64,000 nt of DNA, taken from Gordonia sp. OPL2. GTDB taxonomy: Bacteria > Actinomycetota > Actinomycetes > Mycobacteriales > Mycobacteriaceae. The position numbers and the translations under genes are program-made. The stretch lies in contig NZ_RKME01000001.1 of assembly GCF_003797825.1 (NCBI RefSeq), positions 372,001 through 436,000 on the forward strand. The letters run 5' to 3'. Shown piece by piece: positions 52,285 to 60,876 of the stretch; position 1 is the first letter of the stretch; each line of letters begins with the position of its first letter. The notes under the pieces were generated by a model. That model was given only the letters and a program-made list of their open reading frames with translations, was not told where the DNA came from and did no database searches.

Positions 52285-53121
52285 TCAGGCGCTCTGCCGT
52301 GGTCCGGAAGCGCGGTCCGCGAGTTGTCCGACCGCCCAGTCCAAAGCATGGTCGGCGACCGCCTCCCAGCCCGGCTCGGCGCACGTCCAATGCGAGCGGC
52401 CGGGGAACTCGTGATAGTCGGTCACCGCCGACGACTTCCGATAGTGACGGGCATTGGACCGGTTGACCGACGGCGGCATGATGTTGTCCGCGCCGCCGGC
52501 GATGAACAACAGGGGAGCGCGGTCGTCACGCGCGTAGTCCACCCACGTCTCGAGGTGGCGGGGGGTGAGGTTCGCGAACAATCCGTAGCGCCAGACCCAC
52601 GAACCGGGCGCGGGAATGGCATAGCGCTCGTAGGCCTCTCGTGATTCCTCCGCGCCGACGGTGTTCGTGAACGAGTAGCGGAACTCGTCCAGGGTGAACC
52701 CGGCCGCCCGGTGTCGATTCGCCGGGTTCTTCAGTATCGGGAACAGCGATCTGAGCTGCGACGGAGGATTCACCCGAACCCCCTCGGTGGGCGCGGAGTC
52801 GATGACGACGGCGGCCGAACCGAGACCGCGGTTCACCAGCAGCTGGGTGAGAGTGCCGCCGAACGAATGTCCGATGAGGATGGGTTCGGTCGGGAGCCCG
52901 CTGATGACGGCGGCGAGATGATCCACGGTGTCCGGCACGGTCAGATCGGCGATCACCGAGGGGTTCTCGCGCAGTGCCTCGACCTCGATGTCGAAACCGG
53001 GATAGGCCGGCGCCAGGACGCGATAGCCCTTCGCCTCGTAGTAGGAGACCCAGTGCTCCCAGCTCCTGGGCGTCATCCACAGTCCGTGGATCAGAACGAT
53101 GGTGTCGGTCGTGGCAGGCAT
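52285..53121 (-). CDS. Alpha/beta hydrolase
   Basis: A 278-residue cytoplasmic alpha/beta hydrolase. The oxyanion/HG segment is VLIHGLWMTPRSWEHW; the nucleophile elbow is LIGHSFGGTLTQLLV; the acid is probably Asp in FIAGGADNIMPP and the base His in EFPGRSHWTC. It resembles non-heme chloroperoxidase/esterase-type hydrolases. No signal peptide is present. Divergent from a secreted relative at 53409 with 287 bases between. Substrate unknown. Confidence 0.88.
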   Translation of the reverse strand: MPATTDTIVLIHGLWMTPRSWEHWVSYYEAKGYRVLAPAYPGFDIEVEALRENPSVIADLTVPDTVDHLAAVISGLPTEPILIGHSFGGTLTQLLVNRGLGSAAVVIDSAPTEGVRVNPPSQLRSLFPILKNPANRHRAAGFTLDEFRYSFTNTVGAEESREAYERYAIPAPGSWVWRYGLFANLTPRHLETWVDYARDDRAPLLFIAGGADNIMPPSVNRSNARHYRKSSAVTDYHEFPGRSHWTCAEPGWEAVADHALDWAVGQLADRASGPRQSA

Positions 53122-53408
53122 GGCTGCTCCGTTCAGGTCGACGTGGCGGTGGTCGTGATCGGTGATGATCGCCGGCGGGTGGTCCGCACTCTAATCCGCC
53201 ACGCGCACCCCGAGTTGGCTCTCCGTGCACACCTTTGTCCCCACAGGGCACGCCTGGTCCGCCGCGGCCTGCACGCAACTGCCCACCGGGCACATCGATG
53301 ACCGCCGCCGTGCACTCACAGCACAATGACGTGCAACCACAACCATCCGGGCAGCACGCCGAACTCGTACGTTTGATGAGTCCGTCTCCCCACGAAAGGG
53401 TTTGTGCC

Positions 53409-54248
53409 ATGTCGTCCACCGCCCGTACCGGTCGGTCACCTCTCACTGTCCTGGGCGGGCTCCTGAGCGCCGCCGCACTGATGCTCACCGTTCTCGTGTC
53501 GACCGTGGCGCCGGCTAACGCAGCCCCGACGACGAAGCCGACGATCGTGCTCGTCCACGGAGCATTCGCGGACTCGTCGGGCTGGCGAGACGTCGCTGCG
53601 ACGTTGCGCACCCAGGGCTACCCGGTGCAGACCTTCGACAACCCGCTCCGCGGGCCGGCCCATGACTCGGCGCTGCTCGAAGAGAAGCTGACCACGATCC
53701 CCGGGCCGATCGTCCTGGTCGGCCACTCCTACGGCGGTGCCGTGATCACCAACACGCACGATCCAGACGTCGTCGCCAACGTCTACATCGCGGCGTTCGC
53801 ACCGCAGCGCGGGGAGTTCGTCCAGGGCCTGCTCAACCCGATCACCTATCCCGGGAGCAGACTGCTGCCACCGGCACTGCAGCTCAAGGTTGTCGACGAC
53901 CCCACCGGTCCGGGAGGAAAGAACCTCGACGGCTACATAGCGCGTCAGTACTTCCACGAGATCTTCGCGCAGGACGTCAGCACCGCGACCGCCGCCGACA
54001 TGTATGCGCATCAGAAGTCCGCCGCACTGAGCGCGAACCTCGAGCCGTCCGGTGACCCGTCGTGGCGGAAGGTGCCCAGCTGGTACCTCGTCTCGCGCCA
54101 GGATCGCGTCATCCCACCTGCACTGCAGTGGTTCATGGCGTCGCGTGCGGCACCCGGTCGTACCTCGGCGATCGACGCCGGCCACGCGTCACTGGTGTCC
54201 CGTCCGGGGCCGGTCACCGCGGTGATCGTCGCCGCGGCCCAGAGCTGA
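53409..54248 (+). CDS. Secreted alpha/beta hydrolase
   Basis: A 279-residue exported alpha/beta hydrolase. The signal peptide includes LTVLGGLLSAAALMLTVLVS with likely cleavage after ANA near residue 38. Mature motifs: TIVLVHGAFADSSGWRDV, the nucleophile elbow VLVGHSYGGAVITN, the acid near LVSRQDRVIPP and the His in AIDAGHASLVS. GAAAGGG precedes the ATG at 53409 by about 8 nt. Three AraC genes follow with short gaps (12, 30 and 40 bases), suggesting the hydrolase is in their message or under their control. Substrate unknown. Confidence 0.9.
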   Translation: MSSTARTGRSPLTVLGGLLSAAALMLTVLVSTVAPANAAPTTKPTIVLVHGAFADSSGWRDVAATLRTQGYPVQTFDNPLRGPAHDSALLEEKLTTIPGPIVLVGHSYGGAVITNTHDPDVVANVYIAAFAPQRGEFVQGLLNPITYPGSRLLPPALQLKVVDDPTGPGGKNLDGYIARQYFHEIFAQDVSTATAADMYAHQKSAALSANLEPSGDPSWRKVPSWYLVSRQDRVIPPALQWFMASRAAPGRTSAIDAGHASLVSRPGPVTAVIVAAAQS

Positions 54249-54260
54249 CGTCGGACCGCC

Positions 54261-55229
54261 GTGGCCGTCGTCTTCGACACCTCGGCGCTCGCCCCGGGGG
54301 CCCGGTGCGAGGCGGCGGCCGCGGCCCTGCGGATGAGGTCGTTCCCCTCGGAGGTCGAGTGGGACACGACCTGCGATGTCTCCGTCCTGCTCGAGCTCTG
54401 GGACTACGGCGCGGTCACTGCGTTCCGAGCCGAGATGTCCGGCCATCATCAGTTCCGCAGCGCGACACACATCCGTGCCGGCCAGGTCGACACGGTGGCG
54501 ATCGCGGTGCAGGAGAGGGGGGTCGGACGTCTCGAACAAAGAGGAGAGGTCCGGATGTTGTGTCCGGGCGACCTGTTCGTGGTCGACCTCGACGAACCGT
54601 ATGCCTACGGGTGGGACGGCAACGGCGCCGCACGCAGCGTGCGGGTCCCCCTGGCGGCCGCCGGGATCGTCGGCTCCGATCTCGACGACCTGGCCGATCT
54701 CGTGCGCACCGGTCCGTTGTGCCCACTTGTCACGCAGCACATCTGGCACCTGTGCTCGTCCGCCGACCCCGGCGTCTCGTCCCGGCCTGCGGTCGGCACG
54801 GCAACCGCCGCTCTCATCCGCGGCATGTTCGCAGGACTGCGCCCTCGGCACGGCAGAGTCCAGCGGAGCCCGGCGGACCTGGTGGAGGCGGTCACCGCCT
54901 TCGTCCGGACGCATCTGACCGATTCCGGACTGTCGGAGGCGACGATCGCCGATAATCTCGGGGTGGGCATCGCCGATCTCCGGCATCTCTCGGTCTCCAC
55001 CCAGTTCGATCTCGAACGATGGATTCTCGCCGAGCGGTTGGTGATGGCCCGCGAGATGATCGGAGAGCAGCACGATCGGTGGCGACCCGAGCAGTCGCGT
55101 CATTGGGGCTTCTCGAACTCGGCACGGTTCACCGAGGAGTTCACGGCCACCTATGGAGTCTCACCCGATGAATGGCAACAGATCTCGGCTACCGAACGGG
55201 ACACGCGGGATGACGGCCGATCGGTGTGA
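54261..55229 (+). CDS. AraC-family regulator, paralog 1
   Basis: A 322-residue AraC-type regulator with an N-terminal cupin-like ligand/dimerisation domain (LELWDYGAVTAFRAEM; MLCPGDLFVVDLDEPYAYG) and a C-terminal helix-turn-helix pair. The second helix region is HWGFSNSARFTEEF, then TYGVSPDEWQQI. The first helix-turn-helix is more divergent than in paralogs 2 and 3 (NLGVGIADLRHLSVST). GTG start at 54261 lies 12 bases after the hydrolase stop, without a clear ribosome site. The N-terminal opening FDTSALAPGAR matches the equivalent segment of paralog 3. Confidence 0.88.
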   Translation: MAVVFDTSALAPGARCEAAAAALRMRSFPSEVEWDTTCDVSVLLELWDYGAVTAFRAEMSGHHQFRSATHIRAGQVDTVAIAVQERGVGRLEQRGEVRMLCPGDLFVVDLDEPYAYGWDGNGAARSVRVPLAAAGIVGSDLDDLADLVRTGPLCPLVTQHIWHLCSSADPGVSSRPAVGTATAALIRGMFAGLRPRHGRVQRSPADLVEAVTAFVRTHLTDSGLSEATIADNLGVGIADLRHLSVSTQFDLERWILAERLVMAREMIGEQHDRWRPEQSRHWGFSNSARFTEEFTATYGVSPDEWQQISATERDTRDDGRSV

Positions 55230-55259
55230 GACCCGATCACACGAGAATCGGGGGCCGAC

Positions 55260-56243
55260 ATGGTGACGGTGTTCAGTACAGCTGGGCTGACCGGTCCGGA
55301 TCGGGTGGAGGCGACCTGCGTCGCGATGCAGGAGCAGTCGGTCCCGTCGACGGTCCGACTGGAGGACTCCGATGCGGTCCGATCCCACATGGACGTGTGG
55401 ACCTACGGGCGGGCCAGCATCTTCCGTGCCGAGATGACCGGTTTCCGGTTGATCCGCACCCAGCGGCAGATCGACGGGGGACCGGGGGAGATGCTCGCGA
55501 TCGCCGTGCACGAGAAATGCACGGGGAAACAGGAGCAGTTCGGGGTGCAGAGACTCGCCCGTCCGGGCGACCTCATGGTGATGGACCTGAACTCCACGTA
55601 CGACTATCACCTGCAGGGCGTCGGCGCCTCCCGATGCCTGCACGTACCGATCGAGGACGTCGGCCTGCCGCATGAGGTCGTGCGATCGGCCGCCGATCGA
55701 CTGCCGTCGAGCCCGGTGTACCGGATGATGGTGGGGCACATCGGCGAGCTGACCGAGCACGCGGACACACTGACATCGAGCAGTGCCGCGGCGTCCCTCG
55801 GCGAGCTGAGTATCGAACTCACGCGGACCCTCCTGGCGTCGGCCTACGACGTCGACTACGCGCGAGGCGCGGTGGCCGAGATGATGTTGCCCCGGATTCG
55901 CGCGTACGTCCGTCGCCATCTCGCCGACGCGGATCTCGGCCCGGCGAGGATCGCGATGGCGCACGGGATCTCGCAGCGACATCTGTTCAAGCTCTGTGCC
56001 GGTGCCGACTTCAGTCTCGAGCAGTGGATCATCGCGGAGCGCCTCACCCGGGCCCGCGACGATCTGGCTCATCCGGGCATGCGCGACATGCCCATCGCGG
56101 CGGTCGCCCGACGATGGGGCTTCGTCAACGACTCGCACTTCAGCAGACGCTTCCGGACGATGTACGGGGTGTCACCGCGCACGTGGCGCCAGATGAACAC
56201 CACCCGACATCGGGCCGCCCTCGAGGATGAGCGGCAACCATGA
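55260..56243 (+). CDS. AraC-family regulator, paralog 2
   Basis: A 327-residue AraC-type regulator of the same architecture as its neighbours. The N-terminal domain shows LARPGDLMVMDLNSTYDYH, parallel to the CPGDLFVVDLDEPYAYG segment of paralog 1. The C-terminal domain has MAHGISQRHLFKLCAG and RRWGFVNDSHFSRRFRTMYG then VSPRTWRQM. It starts at ATG 55260, 30 bases after paralog 1, and its 3' end lies 40 bases before the chosen start of paralog 3. Probably arose by tandem duplication. Confidence 0.9.
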   Translation: MVTVFSTAGLTGPDRVEATCVAMQEQSVPSTVRLEDSDAVRSHMDVWTYGRASIFRAEMTGFRLIRTQRQIDGGPGEMLAIAVHEKCTGKQEQFGVQRLARPGDLMVMDLNSTYDYHLQGVGASRCLHVPIEDVGLPHEVVRSAADRLPSSPVYRMMVGHIGELTEHADTLTSSSAAASLGELSIELTRTLLASAYDVDYARGAVAEMMLPRIRAYVRRHLADADLGPARIAMAHGISQRHLFKLCAGADFSLEQWIIAERLTRARDDLAHPGMRDMPIAAVARRWGFVNDSHFSRRFRTMYGVSPRTWRQMNTTRHRAALEDERQP

Positions 56244-56283
56244 CCACCACCGCGACGATCACGCGCCGCCGGGCCCCACGCTG

Positions 56284-57246
56284 ATGACACTGATCCTGGA
56301 CACCGCGACTCTCGACCCGGGCGGCCGCACGACCGAACTGCAGCAGGCGTTCCGGGCGGCCGGTGCGACGGCGGGTGTCGCCATCACGCCGTTGGTCTCC
56401 GGCGATCGGTTCCACGCGCAGATCAGCGGTTGGCCCCTGGGCGAAGGGGCCACCCTGATGACCATCGACTCCGATCCCATCGCCGTCGCACTGAGCCGCT
56501 CCCACCTGGGCGCCGATCCGGTCGGACGCGTGGCTCTCGCCTGCGTGTCGCCGGGATCGTGGACCCTGCGCCAGGGTGGAGTGGTGACCGAGTCGAGCGG
56601 GGACCGCGCCGCCGCACTGCTCCTGGTGGATCAATCCCACCCGTTCGACTTCCGCCGGACCGATCGCGGGTCGGCCACCATCATGCATGTCGATGTCGCC
56701 CACCTCGACGTCCCGCGCCCGGCCGTCCTCACCGCGGCGACGGGCCTGCGTCCCTCGCATCCGCTGTACGGACTGTGTCTGTCGTTCATGGACGAGATGG
56801 GCGTCATCGCACGGACACAGCCGGGGATACTGTCGGAACTGGGCACGACCGCGCAGCTGCTGGCCCGGGCACTCATCGTCGATGTCGCCGAGGACTGCGC
56901 CGCTCGCCGAGGCGCACCGGACGGCCCGCCGATCCTGGCCCGGATCCGTCACTACATCGCCGCCAACCTCGACGATCCCGACCTGTCCGCGGACATGATC
57001 GCGCGAGCCCACAGCATCTCGGTGCGGACCCTCTACAAGTTCTGGTCCACGACCGGAGTCGCGCTCGGTGACCACATCGTCGGCGAACGGCTCGAACGCG
57101 CATCCGCCACTCTGGTCGCGCAGCCGGATCTCCCGGTGGCGTCGGTCGCGCGGCGACACGGGTTCACCGATCCGAGTCACTTCAGTCACCGATTCCGCGA
57201 CCGTTTCGCAGTGAGCCCGCGAGAGTGGCGCGCGCTCAACGCGTGA
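56284..57246 (+). CDS. AraC-family regulator, paralog 3
   Basis: A 320-residue AraC-type regulator. The start at ATG 56284 is chosen because the opening LILDTATLDPGGR lines up with paralogs 1 and 2; an ATG at 56227 inside paralog 2 is also open. C-terminal domain: IARAHSISVRTLYKFWST and RRHGFTDPSHFSHRFRDRF then AVSPREWRAL. The N-terminal sensor domain is the most divergent of the three (the P-G-D pocket segment reads DRAAALLLVDQSHPFDF), so the paralogs may have different ligands. It converges on the stress-protein gene. Confidence 0.9.
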   Translation: MTLILDTATLDPGGRTTELQQAFRAAGATAGVAITPLVSGDRFHAQISGWPLGEGATLMTIDSDPIAVALSRSHLGADPVGRVALACVSPGSWTLRQGGVVTESSGDRAAALLLVDQSHPFDFRRTDRGSATIMHVDVAHLDVPRPAVLTAATGLRPSHPLYGLCLSFMDEMGVIARTQPGILSELGTTAQLLARALIVDVAEDCAARRGAPDGPPILARIRHYIAANLDDPDLSADMIARAHSISVRTLYKFWSTTGVALGDHIVGERLERASATLVAQPDLPVASVARRHGFTDPSHFSHRFRDRFAVSPREWRALNA

Positions 57247-57262
57247 CCCCGTGACGTGCCAC

Positions 57263-57297
57263 CGTCACGCGCCCGTCACGCGCCGCCGTCACGCGCC
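57263..57297. repeat. Three direct copies of CGTCACGCGCC
   Basis: Exact copies lie at 57263-57273, 57274-57284 and 57287-57297, spanning the junction between the third AraC gene and the convergent stress-protein gene, whose last codons lie in the third copy. Meaning unknown. Confidence 0.6.
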
Positions 57298-57876
57298 GAC
57301 GGTGCGCGGGAGCGACGGCGCGATCGCCGGACGGGCTCCCGAACGCCCGCGCACCGGCGGTGTCATGTGGATGTGGCTGTGACCGTCGGTCACCCACAGG
57401 GGGATGTCGTCGGGCAGGCGCCGGGCGATGTGGCGAACCTGCGTACTCGGTCGGTGCGCTCCCATGCCGACGACGACACCGGCGGCGTCGTGCCGTCGCG
57501 CCGCGTCGGCGAGCACGCGAACCGGGTCACCCTCGACCGCAAGCGCGGTCACGGGCACCTGCGTCACGCTGCGCGCCAATTCGATTCCGCGCCGCAAGGT
57601 CTCGTCGAGCGCCGCCTGCTCCGACAGCAGATATGCGTCCGCCTTGAGCGCATCATGCAGGAAGGTCGACGACGACGAATGGTGGATCTCCCGGATGGCG
57701 CACACCGCCACGATCCTCGTGCCGGGACCGGCTGCCCGTTCCGCGGCGGTCCGCAGCGCCCGGGCAGACGTCGCCGACCCGGTGTAGCCGACGATGATCA
57801 CGCCGGCGACGGCGAGGTCGGGGAGCACGCGCTCCGCGCGATGCCGACGGATTCGGGTCAGTTCGCGGATGGTCAT
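57289..57876 (-). CDS. Universal stress protein (UspA family)
   Basis: A 195-residue single-domain universal stress protein. The opening strand IIVGYTGSATSARALRTAAE and the nucleotide-binding segment VVVGMGAHRPSTQVRHIARR match the UspA fold, although the classical G-2x-G-9x-G(S/T) loop is altered. About 20 basic residues precede the domain and a Pro/Arg-rich tail follows it. The ATG at 57876 has GAGGTG 8 nt upstream. It is divergent from the two-component system, 174 bases apart. Function in ATP-linked stress adaptation is by family only. Confidence 0.82.
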   Translation of the reverse strand: MTIRELTRIRRHRAERVLPDLAVAGVIIVGYTGSATSARALRTAAERAAGPGTRIVAVCAIREIHHSSSSTFLHDALKADAYLLSEQAALDETLRRGIELARSVTQVPVTALAVEGDPVRVLADAARRHDAAGVVVGMGAHRPSTQVRHIARRLPDDIPLWVTDGHSHIHMTPPVRGRSGARPAIAPSLPRTVGA

Positions 57877-58037
57877 TGCGGTCACCTCGAGAGGTCGTGG
57901 GAGGGTGGGTCGACTTCTACCGAGAACGCTAGGCACGCTCGCGGTCGCGATCTGCATGCCGCAGTCGGATTCCGCGTCCACCCCCGGGTGGATCCCCGCC
58001 TCCTCCCGGAAGCCGATGTCCTCGGCGCAGATCGCCC

Positions 58038-58043
58038 TATCCT
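58038..58043 (+). promoter_or_regulatory. -10 element TATCCT for the histidine kinase (leaderless)
   Basis: TATCCT ends 7 nt before the GTG at 58051. It supports that GTG over the in-frame ATG at 58060. Confidence 0.45.
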
Positions 58044-58050
58044 TGAGTCG

Positions 58051-59204
58051 GTGAGAGCGATGATCGCTGGACTGTGGAGGCGGATCGAGACGGCGGGTGA
58101 GGGCTACCCGCCGCTCTATCCGGCGGTCACACTTGCCGGTGCGGTCGCTTTCACCCTCGGCGCGCTCGTCCAGCGACTACCGCTCGCGCCACCGTGGTGG
58201 GCGGTGATCGCCACCATGATCTCGGCACTCTCCCTCGTGTTCGACCTGTGGCTCATGAGCAAGATCCCGTGCATCCTCCTCGCGGCGGCGGCGACCGCGG
58301 TCTTCCTCCTGGACCCGGTGGCCTACGACGTGGCGCCGTTGATGCTCGCGCTGACCACGGCGATCGCTGCGGCGATGGAGACCCTGCGATGGGGGCTGTT
58401 CGCGGCAGCTCTCTCGGTCGGGGTGATCGTCGTCGGCAGCCAGTCAGGCCATCTCGACTCCCCGGCGGTCTATGTGCTCGCCGTCTTGTGCGGTTGGCTA
58501 GTCGGCTACATGATCATGTACCAGAAGTTGCTGTCCGAGAACGAAGTACGCCGGCAGAGCGAACGCGCCGACCGTGCGGCCGGTGACGAACGACGACGGA
58601 TCGCACGCGAGATCCACGATGTCATCGCCCACTCGCTGTCGATCACGGTGCTCAACGTGACCGGTGCCCGACGGGCCCTGCAGGAGGGTGCGACCGACGA
58701 GGCGATCGAAGCGCTCGAGGACGCCGAACGGCTGGGGCGACAGGCGATGACCGAGATCCGCTACATCGTCAAGGTCCTCGGCGCCGAGGCCGCTTCGACC
58801 GCACCGACACCGGGAGCCGACGACATCGGCCGGCTGGTCGACGAGTACCGGAGGGCAGGCGTCGAGGTCACCCTCGACATGTCGGGGGACCTGCCCTCCG
58901 TCCCGCACCGATCGGCTCGGCGCTGTATCGGATCGCGCAGGAGTCACTGGCCAACGTCGTCAAGCACACCCGGCAGCCGTCGGCGACCGTCACCTTGCAG
59001 GCCGACTCGCCGATCGTGCTGTGCGTCGCCAACCCGCACACCGACTCCATCGGCCGGCCCTCGACCGATGGATCGGGGATCGACGGGATGAAACAACGCG
59101 CACACCTGCTGGGTGGGGTCGTCGACGTCGGGCGGCGAGACGAGGCATGGATCGTGCGCGCCGTGTTCCCGAACCACCCCGCAGAACAACGGCAGGTGAG
59201 CTGA
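58051..59204 (+). pseudogene. NarL-type sensor histidine kinase split by a single-base frameshift
   Basis: The first reading frame (58051 to about 58905) encodes about five to six membrane segments and a HisKA_3 dimerisation domain with the phospho-acceptor His in RRRIAREIHDVIAHSLSITV. Near 58902-58908 the frame is lost: the ATPase domain continues in another frame (SALYRIAQESLANVVKHT, with the N box; GSGIDGMKQRAHLLGG, with the G box) to the stop at 59202-59204. One base is missing relative to an intact gene. As read, the first frame runs to a stop at 59091 and gives a 346-residue kinase without ATPase domain. Whether this is a real mutation or a sequencing error cannot be decided here. The end overlaps the response-regulator start (TGATG). 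Confidence 0.88.
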
Positions 59205-59896
59205 TGACCGCGACACGACCGACCGATGCCGGTGCCCCGCGCGTGCGGGTCCTGCTCGTCGACGACCAGGAGCTCGTCCGGACCGGTCTGCGGCGCGTAC
59301 TCCGACCCAGGGACGGGTTCGACATCGTCGGCGAGTGCGGCGACGGCGGTGAGGTACTGCCGGCCATCGCGGTGCATACCCCCGACATCGTCCTCATGGA
59401 TCTGCGCATGCGACACGTCGACGGGATCACGGCGACCTCCATGGTCCGCGGTCTGTCCGACCCGCCGCCGGTGCTGGTGTTGACCACCTTCGACGACGAC
59501 GAGCTGCTGTCCGGTGCTCTCCGCGCCGGTGCGGCCGGATTCATCCTGAAGGATTCGCCGGCGGAATCGCTGATCTGGGCGGTGCGGGCAGTCGTCGAGG
59601 ACGGTGCGTTCCTCGATCCCGCGGTCACCGAGCGCGTGCTCACCGGATTCCGTCGCGCCACACCCGAACCCGTCCGGTCCGATTCCGTTCTGACCGACCG
59701 CGAGACCGACGTCCTCCGTCTCATCGCGCGCGGGCTCACGAACACCGAGATCGGTGCACGACTGTACATCTCGGAGGTCACCGTGAAGAGCCACGTGAAC
59801 CACATCTTCACCAAGCTCGATCTGCGTGACCGTGCGGCTGCGATCGTCTACGCCTACGACCACGCCCTGGTCACGCCGGGAGCCCTGGACCGCTGA
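59204..59896 (+). CDS. NarL/FixJ-family response regulator
   Basis: A 230-residue two-domain response regulator. The receiver has VLLVDDQELVRTGLRR, the phospho-acceptor Asp in IVLMDLRMRHVDG, the Thr in LVLTTFDDD and the Lys in FILKDSP. The C-terminal LuxR-type helix-turn-helix is LTDRETDVLRLIARGLTNTE with the following VTVKSHVNHIFTKL. It shares one base with the kinase stop codon, so translation is coupled. All active-site residues are intact, so it may work with the frameshifted partner only if that lesion is an artefact, or respond to another kinase. Confidence 0.95.
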   Translation: MTATRPTDAGAPRVRVLLVDDQELVRTGLRRVLRPRDGFDIVGECGDGGEVLPAIAVHTPDIVLMDLRMRHVDGITATSMVRGLSDPPPVLVLTTFDDDELLSGALRAGAAGFILKDSPAESLIWAVRAVVEDGAFLDPAVTERVLTGFRRATPEPVRSDSVLTDRETDVLRLIARGLTNTEIGARLYISEVTVKSHVNHIFTKLDLRDRAAAIVYAYDHALVTPGALDR

Positions 59897-60015
59897 CCCG
59901 CCGACCGGGTCCCCTTTCTCGCCCAACGTGTCCGCGCACCACGCGGCGATGCCGAACCACGCACGATCGGCGAGATCCAGGGCACGATCGGCGCATGGAT
60001 GACCTGCTCAGATGA

Positions 60016-60044
60016 TTGGCAACCCGCCACGGATTCGCTAACGT
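60016..60044 (+). promoter_or_regulatory. Strong promoter for the MaoC pair
   Basis: TTGGCA (60016-60021) and TAACGT (60039-60044) are separated by exactly 17 bases, the best -35/-10 match in the window. The ATG at 60050 follows after 5 nt, so the message is probably leaderless. Confidence 0.65.
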
Positions 60045-60049
60045 GAATC

Positions 60050-60466
60050 ATGGCAACAGCGCTGGTGGAGGGCCTGACCTTCACCACTTCCGACCCGGTG
60101 ATCGTCGACGACGCGCTCCTGGGCGGATTCGCCGATGTGCTCGGTTCACGCTCTGACTGCTTCGGACTCCCGCTCGTCTTCAGTGTGACGACCATCCTCG
60201 CCCACCTCGCGATGGATTCCGGGGCGGTGCCACGCGACGGGCTGGTGCACACGGCCGAATCCCTGCGCGTGACACGCGAACCCCGACTGGGTGACCGACT
60301 GACCGGTGAACTCGTCGTCGAGGAGATCCGTCGCCGGGCGGGTGCGACGCAGTTGCAGGTCCGCAGCACGATCTTCGCCGACGACCTTGATGACCGTGAC
60401 TCCCGTGCGCCGATCGCCGTCACCGTCTCGACACTGACGTTCCGCACCCCGGACGACTGGACATGA
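60050..60466 (+). CDS. MaoC/HadA-like hot-dog dehydratase subunit
   Basis: A 138-residue FAS1-like/HadA-type hot-dog-fold protein (GLTFTTSDPVIVDDALLGGF; HTAESLRVTREPRLGDRLTG; TVSTLTFRTPD). In mycolate bacteria such proteins pair with a catalytic MaoC subunit to make a (3R)-hydroxyacyl dehydratase or hydratase. It overlaps the next gene by four bases (ATGA), which supplies the partner with the catalytic motif. The ATG at 60050 is immediately downstream of a good promoter. Acyl-carrier or CoA substrate unknown. Confidence 0.83.
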   Translation: MATALVEGLTFTTSDPVIVDDALLGGFADVLGSRSDCFGLPLVFSVTTILAHLAMDSGAVPRDGLVHTAESLRVTREPRLGDRLTGELVVEEIRRRAGATQLQVRSTIFADDLDDRDSRAPIAVTVSTLTFRTPDDWT

Positions 60467-60876
60467 GCGACGTCGGCCCGGCGATCTGGGATGCGGAGGA
60501 GGAGATCTCGACGGGGCGTGTGCGCCGGTACGCGGAGGTCTCCGGCGACACCAACGCGATCCATCTGGACCCGGCGGCCGCGCGCGCGGCAGGCTTGTCG
60601 GCTCCGGTCGCGCACGGTCTGTTGATCGTCGGAATCGTTCTCCGGCATGCCGATTACTGGGCTCGGGGTAACGACGCCACCATCACCGGCTGTGACACGC
60701 GCTTCGTCCGGCCCGTCTATCTCGCCGAGCGTCCGGTCACACTCCACGTCGTCGGCCATCTCGCCGATCCGGGGCACATCGCCGCGGAGGTGTGGACGCT
60801 GGATGCCGACGGTGTGCGGCACCGCGCGATCATCCGCCCGATCCGGATCTCCTACCGATCAGGACGTGATGCCTGA
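60463..60876 (+). CDS. MaoC-family (R)-hydratase/dehydratase, catalytic subunit
   Basis: A 137-residue hot-dog-fold protein with the hydratase-2 motif: RRYAEVSGDTNAIHLDPAAA holds the catalytic Asp and His, followed by SAPVAHGLLIVGIV. It resembles HadB/MaoC subunits and probably forms a heterodimer with the upstream protein, whose gene overlaps it. It would add or remove water at the 2,3 position of acyl-CoA or acyl-ACP. The 3' end overlaps the convergent SRPBCC gene by 25 bases. Confidence 0.88.
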   Translation: MSDVGPAIWDAEEEISTGRVRRYAEVSGDTNAIHLDPAAARAAGLSAPVAHGLLIVGIVLRHADYWARGNDATITGCDTRFVRPVYLAERPVTLHVVGHLADPGHIAAEVWTLDADGVRHRAIIRPIRISYRSGRDA

